From positions 94,933 through 158,932 of the forward strand of contig NZ_CAJUPR010000006.1 of the NCBI RefSeq assembly GCF_910588665.1: a stretch of DNA of 64,000 bases. The letters run 5' to 3'. Below are positions 42,429 to 51,887 of this stretch, one piece after another (position 1 is the stretch's first letter; each line of letters starts with the position of its first letter). This DNA comes from an uncultured Brachyspira sp. GTDB lineage: Bacteria > Spirochaetota > Brachyspiria > Brachyspirales > Brachyspiraceae. A model generated the notes under the pieces. The model saw only the letters and a list, made by a program, of their open reading frames with translations, was not told where the DNA came from and made no database searches. The position numbers were made by a program, and so were the translations under genes.

Positions 42429-45362
42429 ATGGGAGCAATGGACTTAGTTTTTAAATTAATATTCGGCTCTAAAGAACAAAATGATGCTAAAATATTAAAG
42501 CCTATAGCTGAAAAAACATTAACATTTGAAGAAGAAATAAAAAAATTAAGTAATGAAGAACTTACAAATAAAACAAAAGAGTTCAGAGAAAAAGTGGAAA
42601 AATATATAGGATGCAAAACGGAAGAATTAGATTTAAGCAAAGAAGAAAATAAAAAAAAGCTTCAGGATATATTAGATAATATACTTCCTGAAGCATTCGC
42701 AGTTGTTCGGGAAGCAAGCATAAGAACTACAGGAATGAGGCATTTTGATGTTCAGATAATGGGAGGAGCTGTACTTCATCAGGGAAGAATTGCAGAAATG
42801 AAGACGGGAGAAGGAAAAACCCTTGTTGCCACGCTTGCAGTTTATCTGAACGCATTGACAGGTTTAGGAGTGCATGTTGTAACGGTTAATGATTATCTAG
42901 CCAAAAGAGACGCTGAATGGATGACGCCTATATACTCTATGCTTGGAATAAGCGTCGGAATACTTGATAATACAAAACCTCATTCGCCTGAAAGACGCGC
43001 CGTTTATAATCTTGATGTTGTTTACGGTACTAATAATGAATTCGGTTTCGACTACTTAAGAGATAATATGGTTGCAAGAAAAGAGGATAAAGTTCAAAGA
43101 AAATTCTATTATGCTATAGTAGATGAGGTTGACAGTATTTTTATAGATGAAGCCAGAACTCCGCTTATAATATCAGGGCCTGCAGAAAAAAATATAAAAA
43201 TGTATTATGAAATAGACAGAATAATACCTATGCTTAAAGAGGCTGAAGTTGATGAGAGAATGCGGGAAGTTTCAGGAACGGGAGATTATGTTCTTGATGA
43301 AAAAGATAAAAATGTATATCTTACCGAAGAAGGAGTGCACAAAGTTGAAAAACTTCTTAATGTAGATAACCTATACGGAGCTCAAAGCAGCACTATAGTT
43401 CATCATGTCAATCAGGCATTAAAAGCGCATAAGGTATTTAAAAGAGATGTTGACTATATGGTTAAAGACGGCGAAGTATTAATTGTAGATGAGTTTACAG
43501 GAAGAGTTCTTGAAGGAAGAAGATACAGCGACGGACTTCATCAGGCAATAGAGGCTAAAGAAAAAGCCGCTATACAAAATGAATCCCAGACTTATGCCGC
43601 AATTACATTTCAAAACTATTTCAGAATGTATCCCAAACTTTCGGGTATGACAGGTACTGCAGAAACTGAAGCCGAAGAGTTTTATAAAATATATAAATTG
43701 GATGTGGCTGTTATACCTACAAACAGACCTATATCAAGACAGGATTTATCGGACAGAATATACAGAACAAAAAAAGCTAAATTTGAAGCTTTAGCAAAAT
43801 ATATAAAAGAACTTCAAGATGAGGGCAAACCCGTGCTTGTAGGTACGGTATCGGTAGAAATGAATGAAGAGCTTTCAAAAGTATTTAAAAGACATAAAAT
43901 CAGTCATGAAGTATTAAATGCAAAAAACCATTCAAGAGAAGCTCAGATAATAGCGCAGGCAGGAGAACCGGGAGCGGTTACTCTTGCCACAAATATGGCG
44001 GGGCGGGGTACAGATATTGTACTTGGAGGAAATCCTGTTGCCAAAGGAGTTTCCGAAATAGATCAGATAATTGTACTTATGAAAGATAAATTATTTAAAG
44101 AGAGAGATCCTTATAAAAAAGAAGAATTGGCTGAAAAAGTAAAAGCTTTGGATCTTTATAAAGAAGCTTTTGTAAGAAATATTATTGCAGGAAAAACAGA
44201 CGAGGCTAAAGAATTGGCTGAAAAAAATAATGCCTCTGAAATGATAGAAAAAACAGAAAAAATAATACAAATAAATGAGAGATCAAAAACAGATAAAGAA
44301 AAAGTGCTCGCAAGAGGAGGTCTTCATGTTATAGGAAGCGAGAGACATGAGGCAAGGCGCATCGATAATCAGCTTAGAGGAAGAAGCGGAAGACAGGGAG
44401 ATCCGGGTTTAAGCGTATTTTTCTTATCGCTTGAAGATGACTTAATGCGTCTTTTCGGAGGAGAGAGAGTTTCAAAAATGATGCTTGCTATGGGAATGGG
44501 AGAAGAAGAAGAGCTTGGGCATAAATGGCTAAATAAATCTATAGAAAACGCTCAGAGAAAAGTTGAAGGCAGAAACTTTGATATAAGAAAACATTTGCTG
44601 GAATATGATGATGTTATGAATCAGCAGCGTATGGCAGTTTATGCAGAAAGAGATTATATACTTTATTCGGACAATATATCTTCAAGAGTTGAGGAAATAA
44701 TAGGAGAAGTAACCGAAGAAGCAATTAAAAATATATCAGGAAATAAAAAACATATTGATGCTTTGGAAGCAGAAAAATGGCTTAATAGTTATTTAATAAG
44801 CATAGATGAAAGCGCCGTAAATAAAGCCTCTGAAGGCGGCTATGATAATGCCGTTAAAAACTTTACTGATATACTTACAGAAATATACAGAAAAAAAGCT
44901 TCAGAAATAGATGAAAAAATATTCAGAGAAGCGGAAAAAAATATATTCCTGTCAATAATAGATAACAGATGGAAAGATCATTTATTTGCTATGGATAGTT
45001 TAAGAGAAGGCATAGGCTTAAGAGGATATGCCGAAAAAAATCCGCTTACAGAATATAAACTTGAGGGATATAAAATGTTTGTAGCTACTATGGACGCTAT
45101 ACATAATGAACTTGTAAATCTTATAATGAGGGTTAGAATAATACCTAATTCTTATGATTCAATTAGAAGAGAAAGCGCATTTGACGGAGGAGTAGAAGAA
45201 AAAAGCAGCGCTAATGCTATGGAAGGCATAAATCATAATGACAGAATTAATCATGCTGATGTAAAAATGCCGAAGAAAATAGGAAGAAATGATCCTTGTC
45301 CCTGCGGAAGCGGAAAAAAATATAAGCATTGTCATGGTCTTGAAAATTATAATAAAAAATAA
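42429..45362 (+). CDS. secA: Protein translocase subunit SecA
   Basis: A 977-residue preprotein translocase ATPase. Seen: GRIAEMKTGEGKTLVATLAVYLNAL (Walker A), VDEVDSIFIDEARTPLIISGP (Walker B), the preprotein crosslinking domain, ATNMAGRGTDIVLGG, SERHEARRIDNQLRGRSGRQGD, and a C-terminal zinc motif GRNDPCPCGSGKKYKHCHG that binds SecB or ribosomes. It runs on the plus strand with a clear AAGGAG site. Its promoter is not obvious. Length is rather long because of an inserted region near residues 550-620. Confidence 0.98.
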   Translation: MGAMDLVFKLIFGSKEQNDAKILKPIAEKTLTFEEEIKKLSNEELTNKTKEFREKVEKYIGCKTEELDLSKEENKKKLQDILDNILPEAFAVVREASIRTTGMRHFDVQIMGGAVLHQGRIAEMKTGEGKTLVATLAVYLNALTGLGVHVVTVNDYLAKRDAEWMTPIYSMLGISVGILDNTKPHSPERRAVYNLDVVYGTNNEFGFDYLRDNMVARKEDKVQRKFYYAIVDEVDSIFIDEARTPLIISGPAEKNIKMYYEIDRIIPMLKEAEVDERMREVSGTGDYVLDEKDKNVYLTEEGVHKVEKLLNVDNLYGAQSSTIVHHVNQALKAHKVFKRDVDYMVKDGEVLIVDEFTGRVLEGRRYSDGLHQAIEAKEKAAIQNESQTYAAITFQNYFRMYPKLSGMTGTAETEAEEFYKIYKLDVAVIPTNRPISRQDLSDRIYRTKKAKFEALAKYIKELQDEGKPVLVGTVSVEMNEELSKVFKRHKISHEVLNAKNHSREAQIIAQAGEPGAVTLATNMAGRGTDIVLGGNPVAKGVSEIDQIIVLMKDKLFKERDPYKKEELAEKVKALDLYKEAFVRNIIAGKTDEAKELAEKNNASEMIEKTEKIIQINERSKTDKEKVLARGGLHVIGSERHEARRIDNQLRGRSGRQGDPGLSVFFLSLEDDLMRLFGGERVSKMMLAMGMGEEEELGHKWLNKSIENAQRKVEGRNFDIRKHLLEYDDVMNQQRMAVYAERDYILYSDNISSRVEEIIGEVTEEAIKNISGNKKHIDALEAEKWLNSYLISIDESAVNKASEGGYDNAVKNFTDILTEIYRKKASEIDEKIFREAEKNIFLSIIDNRWKDHLFAMDSLREGIGLRGYAEKNPLTEYKLEGYKMFVATMDAIHNELVNLIMRVRIIPNSYDSIRRESAFDGGVEEKSSANAMEGINHNDRINHADVKMPKKIGRNDPCPCGSGKKYKHCHGLENYNKK

Positions 45363-45589
45363 AAACATATAATTTTAAAATTTCTTGATTCTATTATAAT
45401 ATTAATGTTTTTTTAGATGAACATATTATTTTATTTTTGACATACTTTCTTTTATCATTATAAGAAATTGTAATAACATAATTATATTATTAATTATTTC
45501 TATAATCTGAATATTTTCATGACTTTAATTCTATAAAAAATATATTATATTCTGCTAATAATAATATTAATTAAAATCAATTATTATAA

Positions 45590-45625
45590 AAAAGGCATCA
45601 GACTTTTTTAAATCCGATGCCTTTT
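45590..45625. terminator. Bidirectional terminator
   Basis: Perfect 10-bp stem AAAAGGCATC / GATGCCTTTT with a 16-base loop, flanked by A and T runs. It lies 29 bp past the stop of the minus-strand lipoprotein and could also stop secA transcription. Confidence 0.85.
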
Positions 45626-45653
45626 ATTTTATAAGTATATAATTATGGTGCTG

Positions 45654-47171
45654 CTATTCTGCTTTTTCAAATTTTAATTTATAAGTTATTTCAAACTCTT
45701 CTCCGTTGGAAGTATCGTTTCCTTTTTTCCAATTATATTTTATTGTAATATCCTTTTCCTCTCCCTCTTTAAGAGTAAAATTATCATCATAAGTTATAGA
45801 GCATAAAGTATTTGAATTACTAATTATGCTTTCTCCTGAATCAGGTTTAAAACACTTTTCTGCATCATTATACTTTAATCTTAATTTAGGAGAATTTTTT
45901 TCAGCCATATTACCGCTTCCATTCTCTCCGAATTTAGCAGTATCTGCAAATAATGTTTCCCAGTTATATTTATCAACTCTTGATCCTAAATCTATATTCA
46001 TCTCTTTTCCGACTGTTATTTCATATTCCTTGCTTGAAGAAAAATATGCAGTTTTTCCTATATATAATTCCAATACCTCACTCCAATATATCGCACCTGT
46101 TATAGATTCTGATCTAGGATCTTTATTTTCAATAATATCAAGATCTTCTATAAGAATAGAACTGTCATAAGCTGTTCCCGCTATACTATATGTAAATCCT
46201 GCATAATCTCCTGGTTTACCCGGAATGCCGAACACTTTTGTTCTGCTTCTTACGCTGATATTTTTCAATTCTTTAACTGTAATAGTAATCTTATATTTGT
46301 CATTATTGTGTTTAGATAAATACGGAGAACGCCCTTTGCCGTTTTCACTATGAGAAGCCATCTCTTCATAGCCATGCTGCTTAGGTTCATAGCCTGTAGG
46401 ATCTTTTGGGAATTCGGATGTATAATCATCATATAAAACAACTTTACCAGATTTATCAACATAACCTATAGGGTCATACTCGTAAAAAGGAATTCTTTTT
46501 GCATAATATTCTATAGCTCTGAAGTCTTTAGGATAAACATTACCTAAAAGAGATCCTGTAGCTGTAATCTTACCATAAGCAAATACAAATTTAGAATAAG
46601 TATCCACAGCTATTAAATACTGCTTAAGTTCTATACTAGCCTTTCCGTCTATAGAATAAAATCGGAATCTGTCCATTCTCCCTTCTAAATAGCCGCTTTT
46701 AGCATAAAGCGGATTATCTCCGTTATATTTATATATTGTTAAAGGATTAATATTAATAGTGCCTAAAACAGGGGCATTATAAACTTTATTAAGTCCTGTT
46801 TCAGGGATATAATAATAAGCCTGTTTTCCTTTCCAATCTTTGCCTCCCGGAAACCATTTTTTGCTAAGCGTACTAAACATATATATAGGCAGATTTCCTT
46901 TGCCAGCATCAAAACTTGCCTCAAACATCCATTCACTGTCAAATTTGCTTCCGTCATAACCTCCGTAATTTATATTATTCCATTCTCCTACTTTAAAAGG
47001 GTCTGAAGCAGCGTCAACATATTCAGGCGGAGGCGGAGGAGCTTCCTCTTCTGCATATAATCCATTATTACTTTTTCCGTAGTAATATTTAGGATTAAAA
47101 AAATTGCCGCCGCATGAAAAAATAAAAAATGATGCTGAAGCTAAAAAAATTAAGATATTTATCTTTTTCAT
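45654..47171 (-). CDS. Lipoprotein, long paralogue
   Basis: A 505-residue lipoprotein with signal peptide and Cys20 (FIFSCGGNFFNPKYYYGK). Residues 1-295 are the same module as the 38643-39533 protein. A C-terminal region of about 200 residues (from KYKITITVKELKNISVRSR) is additional: beta-rich, with Trp and Lys and a final DITIKYNWKKGNDTSNGEEFEITYKLKF, perhaps an Ig-like fold. A short proline run (EEAPPPPPEY) follows the signal. It is 27 bp after the outer-membrane protein gene and shares its promoter. Confidence 0.72.
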   Translation of the reverse strand: MKKINILIFLASASFFIFSCGGNFFNPKYYYGKSNNGLYAEEEAPPPPPEYVDAASDPFKVGEWNNINYGGYDGSKFDSEWMFEASFDAGKGNLPIYMFSTLSKKWFPGGKDWKGKQAYYYIPETGLNKVYNAPVLGTININPLTIYKYNGDNPLYAKSGYLEGRMDRFRFYSIDGKASIELKQYLIAVDTYSKFVFAYGKITATGSLLGNVYPKDFRAIEYYAKRIPFYEYDPIGYVDKSGKVVLYDDYTSEFPKDPTGYEPKQHGYEEMASHSENGKGRSPYLSKHNNDKYKITITVKELKNISVRSRTKVFGIPGKPGDYAGFTYSIAGTAYDSSILIEDLDIIENKDPRSESITGAIYWSEVLELYIGKTAYFSSSKEYEITVGKEMNIDLGSRVDKYNWETLFADTAKFGENGSGNMAEKNSPKLRLKYNDAEKCFKPDSGESIISNSNTLCSITYDDNFTLKEGEEKDITIKYNWKKGNDTSNGEEFEITYKLKFEKAE

Positions 47172-47198
47172 TATTGCTCTCCTTAATTTATTTAAATT

Positions 47199-48011
47199 TT
47201 AAACATTAAACCCTAATCCCAGAGTTAATCCGAAATCTAAAGAATTTATAAAATAAGATTTTAAAGGCGTTTCCATTGTAAAATCAGGCCTTACTTGACT
47301 CATAAGCTCAAATAAAGAATCAGGCATAGTTATATATTTAGGAGAATATACATTAAATCTGGCATAAGCTCCAAGTATAACTTCAAGTCTGTTATCAACA
47401 ACAGGCTGATTATATTCCAGCATAAGCTTTACGCTGAACATTACAGGATTCATATTTTTTATCATAAAATCGGTTACAATTATCTCCCCTATTTCAGGCA
47501 GCTCCGGCAAACCCGCATCGTCATAAGCCAAATACTCAGGAGATAAATCCGCTATCATTCTGCCTCCTATATGAAGCCCTAAAGCTAATTTGCTGTTAAA
47601 AAAATAAGCTTTAGTACCTACTCCGAAACTTATTACAGGAGTATAGCTTACATTAATAAACATATTAACGGTATTTCCATCAAAGGTATTTCCTGCAACC
47701 TGTCCTGCAAATCCGCTTCCTACTCCTATAGATCCGAAAAAACTCATACCGCTGAATTTATCGCTGCTCATAGAATTAAACCATTTTTCAGAACCGAATA
47801 GGTAGCCAAGCTCGGCTTCGCCGTCCATAGTATATCCGACAGCCCCCTTCATATACGAGGCTCCCATCTTATCCAAATCCGCTTTGCTTATAGAAGGCAT
47901 AGTTGCAGAGCCGTTAAAGTTTGCTTTTAATGCCCATATAAAGCCTTCATCAAAACCGTAAAGCGGTAAACAGAATATAAAGATTAAAATATTAATAAAA
48001 ATCTTTTTCAT
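47199..48011 (-). CDS. Outer-membrane protein (beta-barrel)
   Basis: About 270 residues. I choose the ATG at 48009-48011 (MKKIFINILIFIFCLPLYG), which gives a clean signal peptide and lies 14 bases after GGAGG, over an in-frame ATG 13 codons upstream at 48050. The mature part shows alternating strands, GFAGQVAGNTFDGNTVNMFINVSYTPVIS, KLALGLHIGGRMIADL, and ends SLDFGLTLGLGFNV, an aromatic-containing barrel end. It is cotranscribed with the long lipoprotein. An A19 tract abuts its -35 box, which could make its expression variable. Confidence 0.72.
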   Translation of the reverse strand: MKKIFINILIFIFCLPLYGFDEGFIWALKANFNGSATMPSISKADLDKMGASYMKGAVGYTMDGEAELGYLFGSEKWFNSMSSDKFSGMSFFGSIGVGSGFAGQVAGNTFDGNTVNMFINVSYTPVISFGVGTKAYFFNSKLALGLHIGGRMIADLSPEYLAYDDAGLPELPEIGEIIVTDFMIKNMNPVMFSVKLMLEYNQPVVDNRLEVILGAYARFNVYSPKYITMPDSLFELMSQVRPDFTMETPLKSYFINSLDFGLTLGLGFNV

Positions 48012-48117
48012 AATAAAAATAATTTCCTCCGCCATAATAAAAACCGACATAATAATTAAAATGTTTATTATTAATAATACTATTATTTTTATTTAGTGTA
48101 AATACTGTTTTTATTGT

Positions 48118-48144
48118 ATTATACAAAAAATTTACAATTGTCTA
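48118..48144 (-). promoter_or_regulatory. Promoter of the outer-membrane protein operon
   Basis: Minus strand: TAGACA (48139-48144), 15-bp spacer, TATAAT (48118-48123). The -35 directly follows the A19 tract. Confidence 0.55.
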
Positions 48145-48163
48145 TTTTTTTTTTTTTTTTTTT
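48145..48163. repeat. Homopolymeric T19 tract (A19 on the coding strand)
   Basis: Nineteen consecutive T, the longest homopolymer I found in the window, directly upstream of the -35 box above. Length slippage there could alter promoter strength. Confidence 0.95.
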
Positions 48164-48270
48164 ACTACATATAACACATATTTTTAGACATTTAATAATT
48201 TTTGTAGAGTTTCTTATAGACATTTTTCATATAATGTTTATTTTACTTCATCTAATACTATTTTTATATA

Positions 48271-49245
48271 TCAGTTTTTAATAGTATCTCTGTAGCATTT
48301 TATTGTTTTATAAGGCGGCTTTAATTGAAAGTTTATTATATTGCTGTACCAGCTAAGATAATCAAACCTATTCACCTCAGACATAATTGAATGCTCCTCT
48401 TCGCTGTGAATGTCGTATTTAGGAAACATCATAGCCATAGTCTGAACAATATAATAAGAAAATATTTTCTTCAATGTTTCTTTATCTAAGCCTGAATTTA
48501 ATAATTGATAAGTGCTTATTACCGCAATAGATCTGCATGGCTTTATGCTGCAGTTCTCTGAAACTATTCTGTCAATAAAGCCTCCGTCAGCTATTGATTT
48601 AGCGCTCATGCCTATATAATTTGAAGTAAGAGGCATATTAATTATAATAACAGAGGAATCTTTAAACTCATTTGCGGCTATTTTCCAATACAATGAAGTA
48701 AAAATAAATAATTTATCTCCAAGCATTAATCTGCTTCTTCCCTTTACAGGACTATTCCAAACATTAAGTACGCTTTGCCTGTATGACGGCGCTATATTTT
48801 CAGCCGCTAAGCTTAACGGTACTTCATATTCATATCCGAATAATTTTTTTATATTTATTCTGCTTTCATTAGAAAGAGAGTATAATATATATTTTTCTAA
48901 AACATCTAAATCCGTATTTTTTATATCTATAAAATATTGCTTAAATATATCCGAATTTTTAAGAATTATTTCTCTATTGTTATTATAAAATTTTTCATCT
49001 CTTATGCCGTTTTTTAAGTTATACCTTATCTTATAACCTAATATTTCATAAGTAATATTTGAAAGATCTTCATCAAAAATATCAAGAAAATCGCCTGCCT
49101 CAAAACCTATAATACCTTCGTCTTCAATATATGTTATATTAACATTATATATTTTAGACTTATTAAGAGGCTCTGTGCTTTTATGACATGATAATAAAAT
49201 TAATAAAAATAACAAAAAAAACAGAATATTACTCAGATATTTCAC
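48271..49245 (-). CDS. Lipoprotein of unknown family, coupled to lpt genes
   Basis: A 324-residue lipoprotein: signal peptide ending ILLSC, Cys20, then mature blocks ISYEDEGIIGFEAGDFLD-like sequence, SPVKGRSRLMLGDKLF, SSVIIINMPLTSNYIGMSAKSIADGGFIDRIV and TYQLLNSGLDKETLKKIFSYYIVQTMAMMFPKYDIHSEEE. I recognise no family with confidence. Its start overlaps the end of lptA by 17 bp, so it is the fourth overlapping gene after kdsC, lptC and lptA, and probably takes part in LPS/LOS assembly or envelope quality control. That role is inferred from position only. Confidence 0.6.
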   Translation of the reverse strand: MKYLSNILFFLLFLLILLSCHKSTEPLNKSKIYNVNITYIEDEGIIGFEAGDFLDIFDEDLSNITYEILGYKIRYNLKNGIRDEKFYNNNREIILKNSDIFKQYFIDIKNTDLDVLEKYILYSLSNESRINIKKLFGYEYEVPLSLAAENIAPSYRQSVLNVWNSPVKGRSRLMLGDKLFIFTSLYWKIAANEFKDSSVIIINMPLTSNYIGMSAKSIADGGFIDRIVSENCSIKPCRSIAVISTYQLLNSGLDKETLKKIFSYYIVQTMAMMFPKYDIHSEEEHSIMSEVNRFDYLSWYSNIINFQLKPPYKTIKCYRDTIKN

Positions 49246-50569
49246 CGCTTACACCCATAGCTTCTATTTTTTCTGTATCTATATAATACTTTATTTCCCT
49301 AGCCCTTACAGTACTGTCTTTCTTTTTCAAATAAGGACTTTCTCCCCAAAGTCTTAAATATTTCTGCTTATCAAAATAAGTAGCCCAAGCGCTTTTTGAG
49401 TTCATATCTCTGACCTCTACAAATACATTTCCGTTAGCCCTTAATTTTTCATCATCATTAAACATCTGCATAGTAACAGAAGTAATTTTCATGCTTCTGT
49501 CTTCAACATAAGCCTTAGGACTTCCGCTTACTGTAGCTACTTTGGTATCAGGGTCTAAATGAAGCAGATCTCCCTCTAATGACAAGCTTTCATCATAATC
49601 AATCATAGCAACATCATTATGAAATATAACATCTTTAAACTCTTCATCTTTTTTATATTCTATCCATTCGCCGAAAGCTATAATTCCTCTGTCAGGTATT
49701 CTTACGGAAGGATCTTCATACATATATACATGCTCATTATCTATTTCATACTCTATGCTGCCGCCTTTAAGTATCATATTTTCTTCATAAAAGTATGCCG
49801 TAACATTACCATATGCATATAAAATACGGGTATTATTATCTTTTCCTCCGTATTCATTTAAAAATAATCTGTCAGCCGTTACAATATTATAATTGCTTAC
49901 ATCACCGTTTTTTTTATTTGTCTCAGAGGAATTAATATAATTATTAGTCTGAAGTATATATATTTTTCCCCTTCCCATAACATTAGCGGTTTCTGTTTTA
50001 GCATTATACTCTAATATCTCGCCTTCAAGTCTGTCGGCTCCTTGATAGAGTCTCGGATTTCCTTTAAGAACTGCAATTTCGCTATCTATATTATAAATTA
50101 AATTATCGCAATATCCGTCTGTTTTTCTTTTACTCTCTGCATCAATATGGGTAAGATGAACATTGCTTATGGCTTTTGCAATAGGCGTATTAAAATCTCT
50201 CTCCATAAAAGAACTTCTTATGGTCATATTATTTTCAGAGGATCTAAGCATAGGTTTATTTTTTACATAAGCATATCTGCTTTTTCCGTTATAGCTCGCA
50301 TATCCTCCCGTTATTTCCGATTTATTAGTCTTGCTTAATAGTCTTACGCCCCCGCTGAATGTAGCCAATTCCGTTTCCTGATAAAATGTCATAATATGGC
50401 TTGTAATAACGGCTGATGAATCTTCCATTTTAGAATTTCCAGTATACTGAAAAACTTTTGTTTTATTATTATATGTGAATTTATCGGCGCTTCTTCTTGA
50501 TTGAGCTATTAAAGTTAATGTTATTATAAAAAATATCGGTATGATAAAAAGCTTATTTATCTTCGGCAA
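49229..50569 (-). CDS. lptA: LptA/OstA-domain LPS transport protein
   Basis: A 446-residue exported protein (signal about 1-22, IFFIITLTLIAQSRR). The mature region is made of OstA-type beta repeats: YTGNSKMEDSSAVITSHIMTFYQETELATFSGGVRL, LIYNIDSEIAVLKGNPRLYQGADRLEGEILEYNAKTETANVMG, SLEGDLLHLDPDTKVATVSGSP. This is the jelly-roll that passes LPS across the periplasm. It is about twice the length of E. coli LptA, with several OstA units. The start overlaps lptC by 17 bp. Confidence 0.85.
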   Translation of the reverse strand: MPKINKLFIIPIFFIITLTLIAQSRRSADKFTYNNKTKVFQYTGNSKMEDSSAVITSHIMTFYQETELATFSGGVRLLSKTNKSEITGGYASYNGKSRYAYVKNKPMLRSSENNMTIRSSFMERDFNTPIAKAISNVHLTHIDAESKRKTDGYCDNLIYNIDSEIAVLKGNPRLYQGADRLEGEILEYNAKTETANVMGRGKIYILQTNNYINSSETNKKNGDVSNYNIVTADRLFLNEYGGKDNNTRILYAYGNVTAYFYEENMILKGGSIEYEIDNEHVYMYEDPSVRIPDRGIIAFGEWIEYKKDEEFKDVIFHNDVAMIDYDESLSLEGDLLHLDPDTKVATVSGSPKAYVEDRSMKITSVTMQMFNDDEKLRANGNVFVEVRDMNSKSAWATYFDKQKYLRLWGESPYLKKKDSTVRAREIKYYIDTEKIEAMGVSGEISE

Positions 50570-51116
50570 CAGGCACTCCTATAGCATTACCCTCATCAAC
50601 CTCATTATATATGGTAATATGCTCCAAACCGATATCTCCCTCCATACTGCTTCCCGTAAGCCAGCTTCCGTCTTCATGCTCAATTCTTATAGGAACGGGA
50701 CTTCTAAACTGCTGTTTTTCATTATCCCATTGCAGATATTCCGTATAAAGAATGGTATTATTTGAAGATTTTGCAATCACATTTGTATATATCTGGGTAT
50801 ATAATGTTTCCTGATTTATAATTACAAACTCGCCCGATATGCTGGCGGCTATAGTTCTATTAGATTCATAAGTATAGCTTCTGCTGTCATATAATTCTAT
50901 TATTTTTTTCTGATTATAAAATTTAGCATTTACGGCAAAAGAATCCAGCTGCTTAAAGTTTGTATCATAACTCTCTCTTCTGAAGCCGTAAAACTCCATA
51001 TCAGGAGGAGGAACAAAATCTTTTTCCTGATTAAATTCTTTGCCTATATCCTTAAAATTTGTACATGAAGAAAATAATAAAAGCATTAATATATTAAAAC
51101 CGTTTAATAACTTCAC
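50553..51116 (-). CDS. lptC: LptC-like LPS export protein
   Basis: A 187-residue protein. N-terminal signal/anchor ends FSSC (Cys18), so it may be a lipoprotein. The mature domain (PPPDMEFYGFRRESYD, AVNAKFYNQKKIIELYDSRSYTYES, YLQWDNEKQQFRSPVPIRIEHEDGSWLTGSSMEGDIG) matches the LptC periplasmic jelly-roll, which links the Lpt ABC transporter to LptA. It lies between kdsC and lptA with overlaps on both sides (23 and 17 bp), as in the classical yrbI-yrbK-yhbN order. Confidence 0.8.
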   Translation of the reverse strand: MKLLNGFNILMLLLFSSCTNFKDIGKEFNQEKDFVPPPDMEFYGFRRESYDTNFKQLDSFAVNAKFYNQKKIIELYDSRSYTYESNRTIAASISGEFVIINQETLYTQIYTNVIAKSSNNTILYTEYLQWDNEKQQFRSPVPIRIEHEDGSWLTGSSMEGDIGLEHITIYNEVDEGNAIGVPVAEDK

Positions 51117-51645
51117 TGTAAATACCTTTCGACTTTAATATCATATCTACTGCAGCCCTAAATGCTCCATGACCGCCTTTTTTATTAATTATTATATCAG
51201 CAGTTTTTAAAGCCTCATAATGCGCATCTTTAGGGGCAAACGATATTCCCGCATACCTCATAACTTTTAAATCTATCAGATCATCGCCTATATATGCAAT
51301 CTCTTCTTTATTTAAACCGTATTTTTCAATTAAAGTTAAAACAGAAGGCATCTTATTTTCTTTGCCTAATATTAAATCTTCAAAACCGTATTTTCTGAAT
51401 TTGTCAAATCTGGCTTTAATAGAGCTGGAGCTGCTTCCTGAAATAACAGATATTTTTATTTCTGATTTTAACGCCATTATTATACCTGTACCGTCCTGAG
51501 TATGAAAGAATTTACTTTCAATGCCGTTATCATCAATTATAAGCCTTCCGTCCGTCATAACTCCGTCTATATCCGAAATTAAAAGCCTGATTTTTTTTAA
51601 TTTATTTTTATTAAATATATATGATATATAATCTCTGATATTCAT
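51094..51645 (-). CDS. kdsC: 3-deoxy-D-manno-octulosonate 8-phosphate phosphatase
   Basis: A 183-residue HAD-superfamily phosphatase (KdsC/YrbI subfamily). Seen: LLISDIDGVMTDGRLII with the nucleophile and general acid Asp, HTQDGTGIIMALK, VISGSSSSS (motif II Ser) and AYIGDDLIDLKVMRYAG (motif IV). It makes KDO for the LPS inner core. The enzyme family also includes phosphatases for CMP-NeuNAc-type pathways. ATG at 51645 is 39 bp from tRNA-Arg, and the tRNA transcript may read into it. Confidence 0.9.
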   Translation of the reverse strand: MNIRDYISYIFNKNKLKKIRLLISDIDGVMTDGRLIIDDNGIESKFFHTQDGTGIIMALKSEIKISVISGSSSSSIKARFDKFRKYGFEDLILGKENKMPSVLTLIEKYGLNKEEIAYIGDDLIDLKVMRYAGISFAPKDAHYEALKTADIIINKKGGHGAFRAAVDMILKSKGIYSEVIKRF

Positions 51646-51683
51646 TTTTAAGAATCTTTAATTAAAATATTAGATAAATATTT

Positions 51684-51756
51684 TGGGGCTTACAGGACTC
51701 GAACCTGCCCACCCGGTTTAGGAAACCAGTGCTCTATCCTGATGAGCTAAAGCCCC
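51684..51756 (-). tRNA. tRNA-Arg, anticodon CCU
   Basis: A 73-base tRNA on the minus strand. Acceptor GGGGCTT pairs with AAGCCCC, discriminator A; anticodon stem CTGGT/ACCGG with loop TTCCTAA, anticodon CCT reading AGG; T arm GCAGG-TTCGAGT-CCTGT. CCA is not encoded. It follows tRNA-Ser(UGA) on the same strand. Confidence 0.95.
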
Positions 51757-51787
51757 TTAAAAAGGGAGCTGCTTTTAATTTAATAAT

Positions 51788-51870
51788 CGGAGAGCGTGGG
51801 ACTCGAACCCACATGGGTGTTAGCCCGGCGGTTTTCAAGACCGCTGCTCTACCAATTGAACGAGCTCTCC
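51788..51870 (-). tRNA. tRNA-Ser, anticodon UGA
   Basis: An 83-base class II tRNA on the minus strand. Acceptor GGAGAGC/GCTCTCC, discriminator G; anticodon stem GCGGT/ACCGC with loop CTTGAAA, anticodon TGA reading UCA/UCG. A 15-base variable arm (CGGGCTAACACCCAT) supports serine identity. T arm GTGGG-TTCGAGT-CCCAC. CCA is not encoded. Confidence 0.95.
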
Positions 51871-51887
51871 AAATAAATATGCATACT

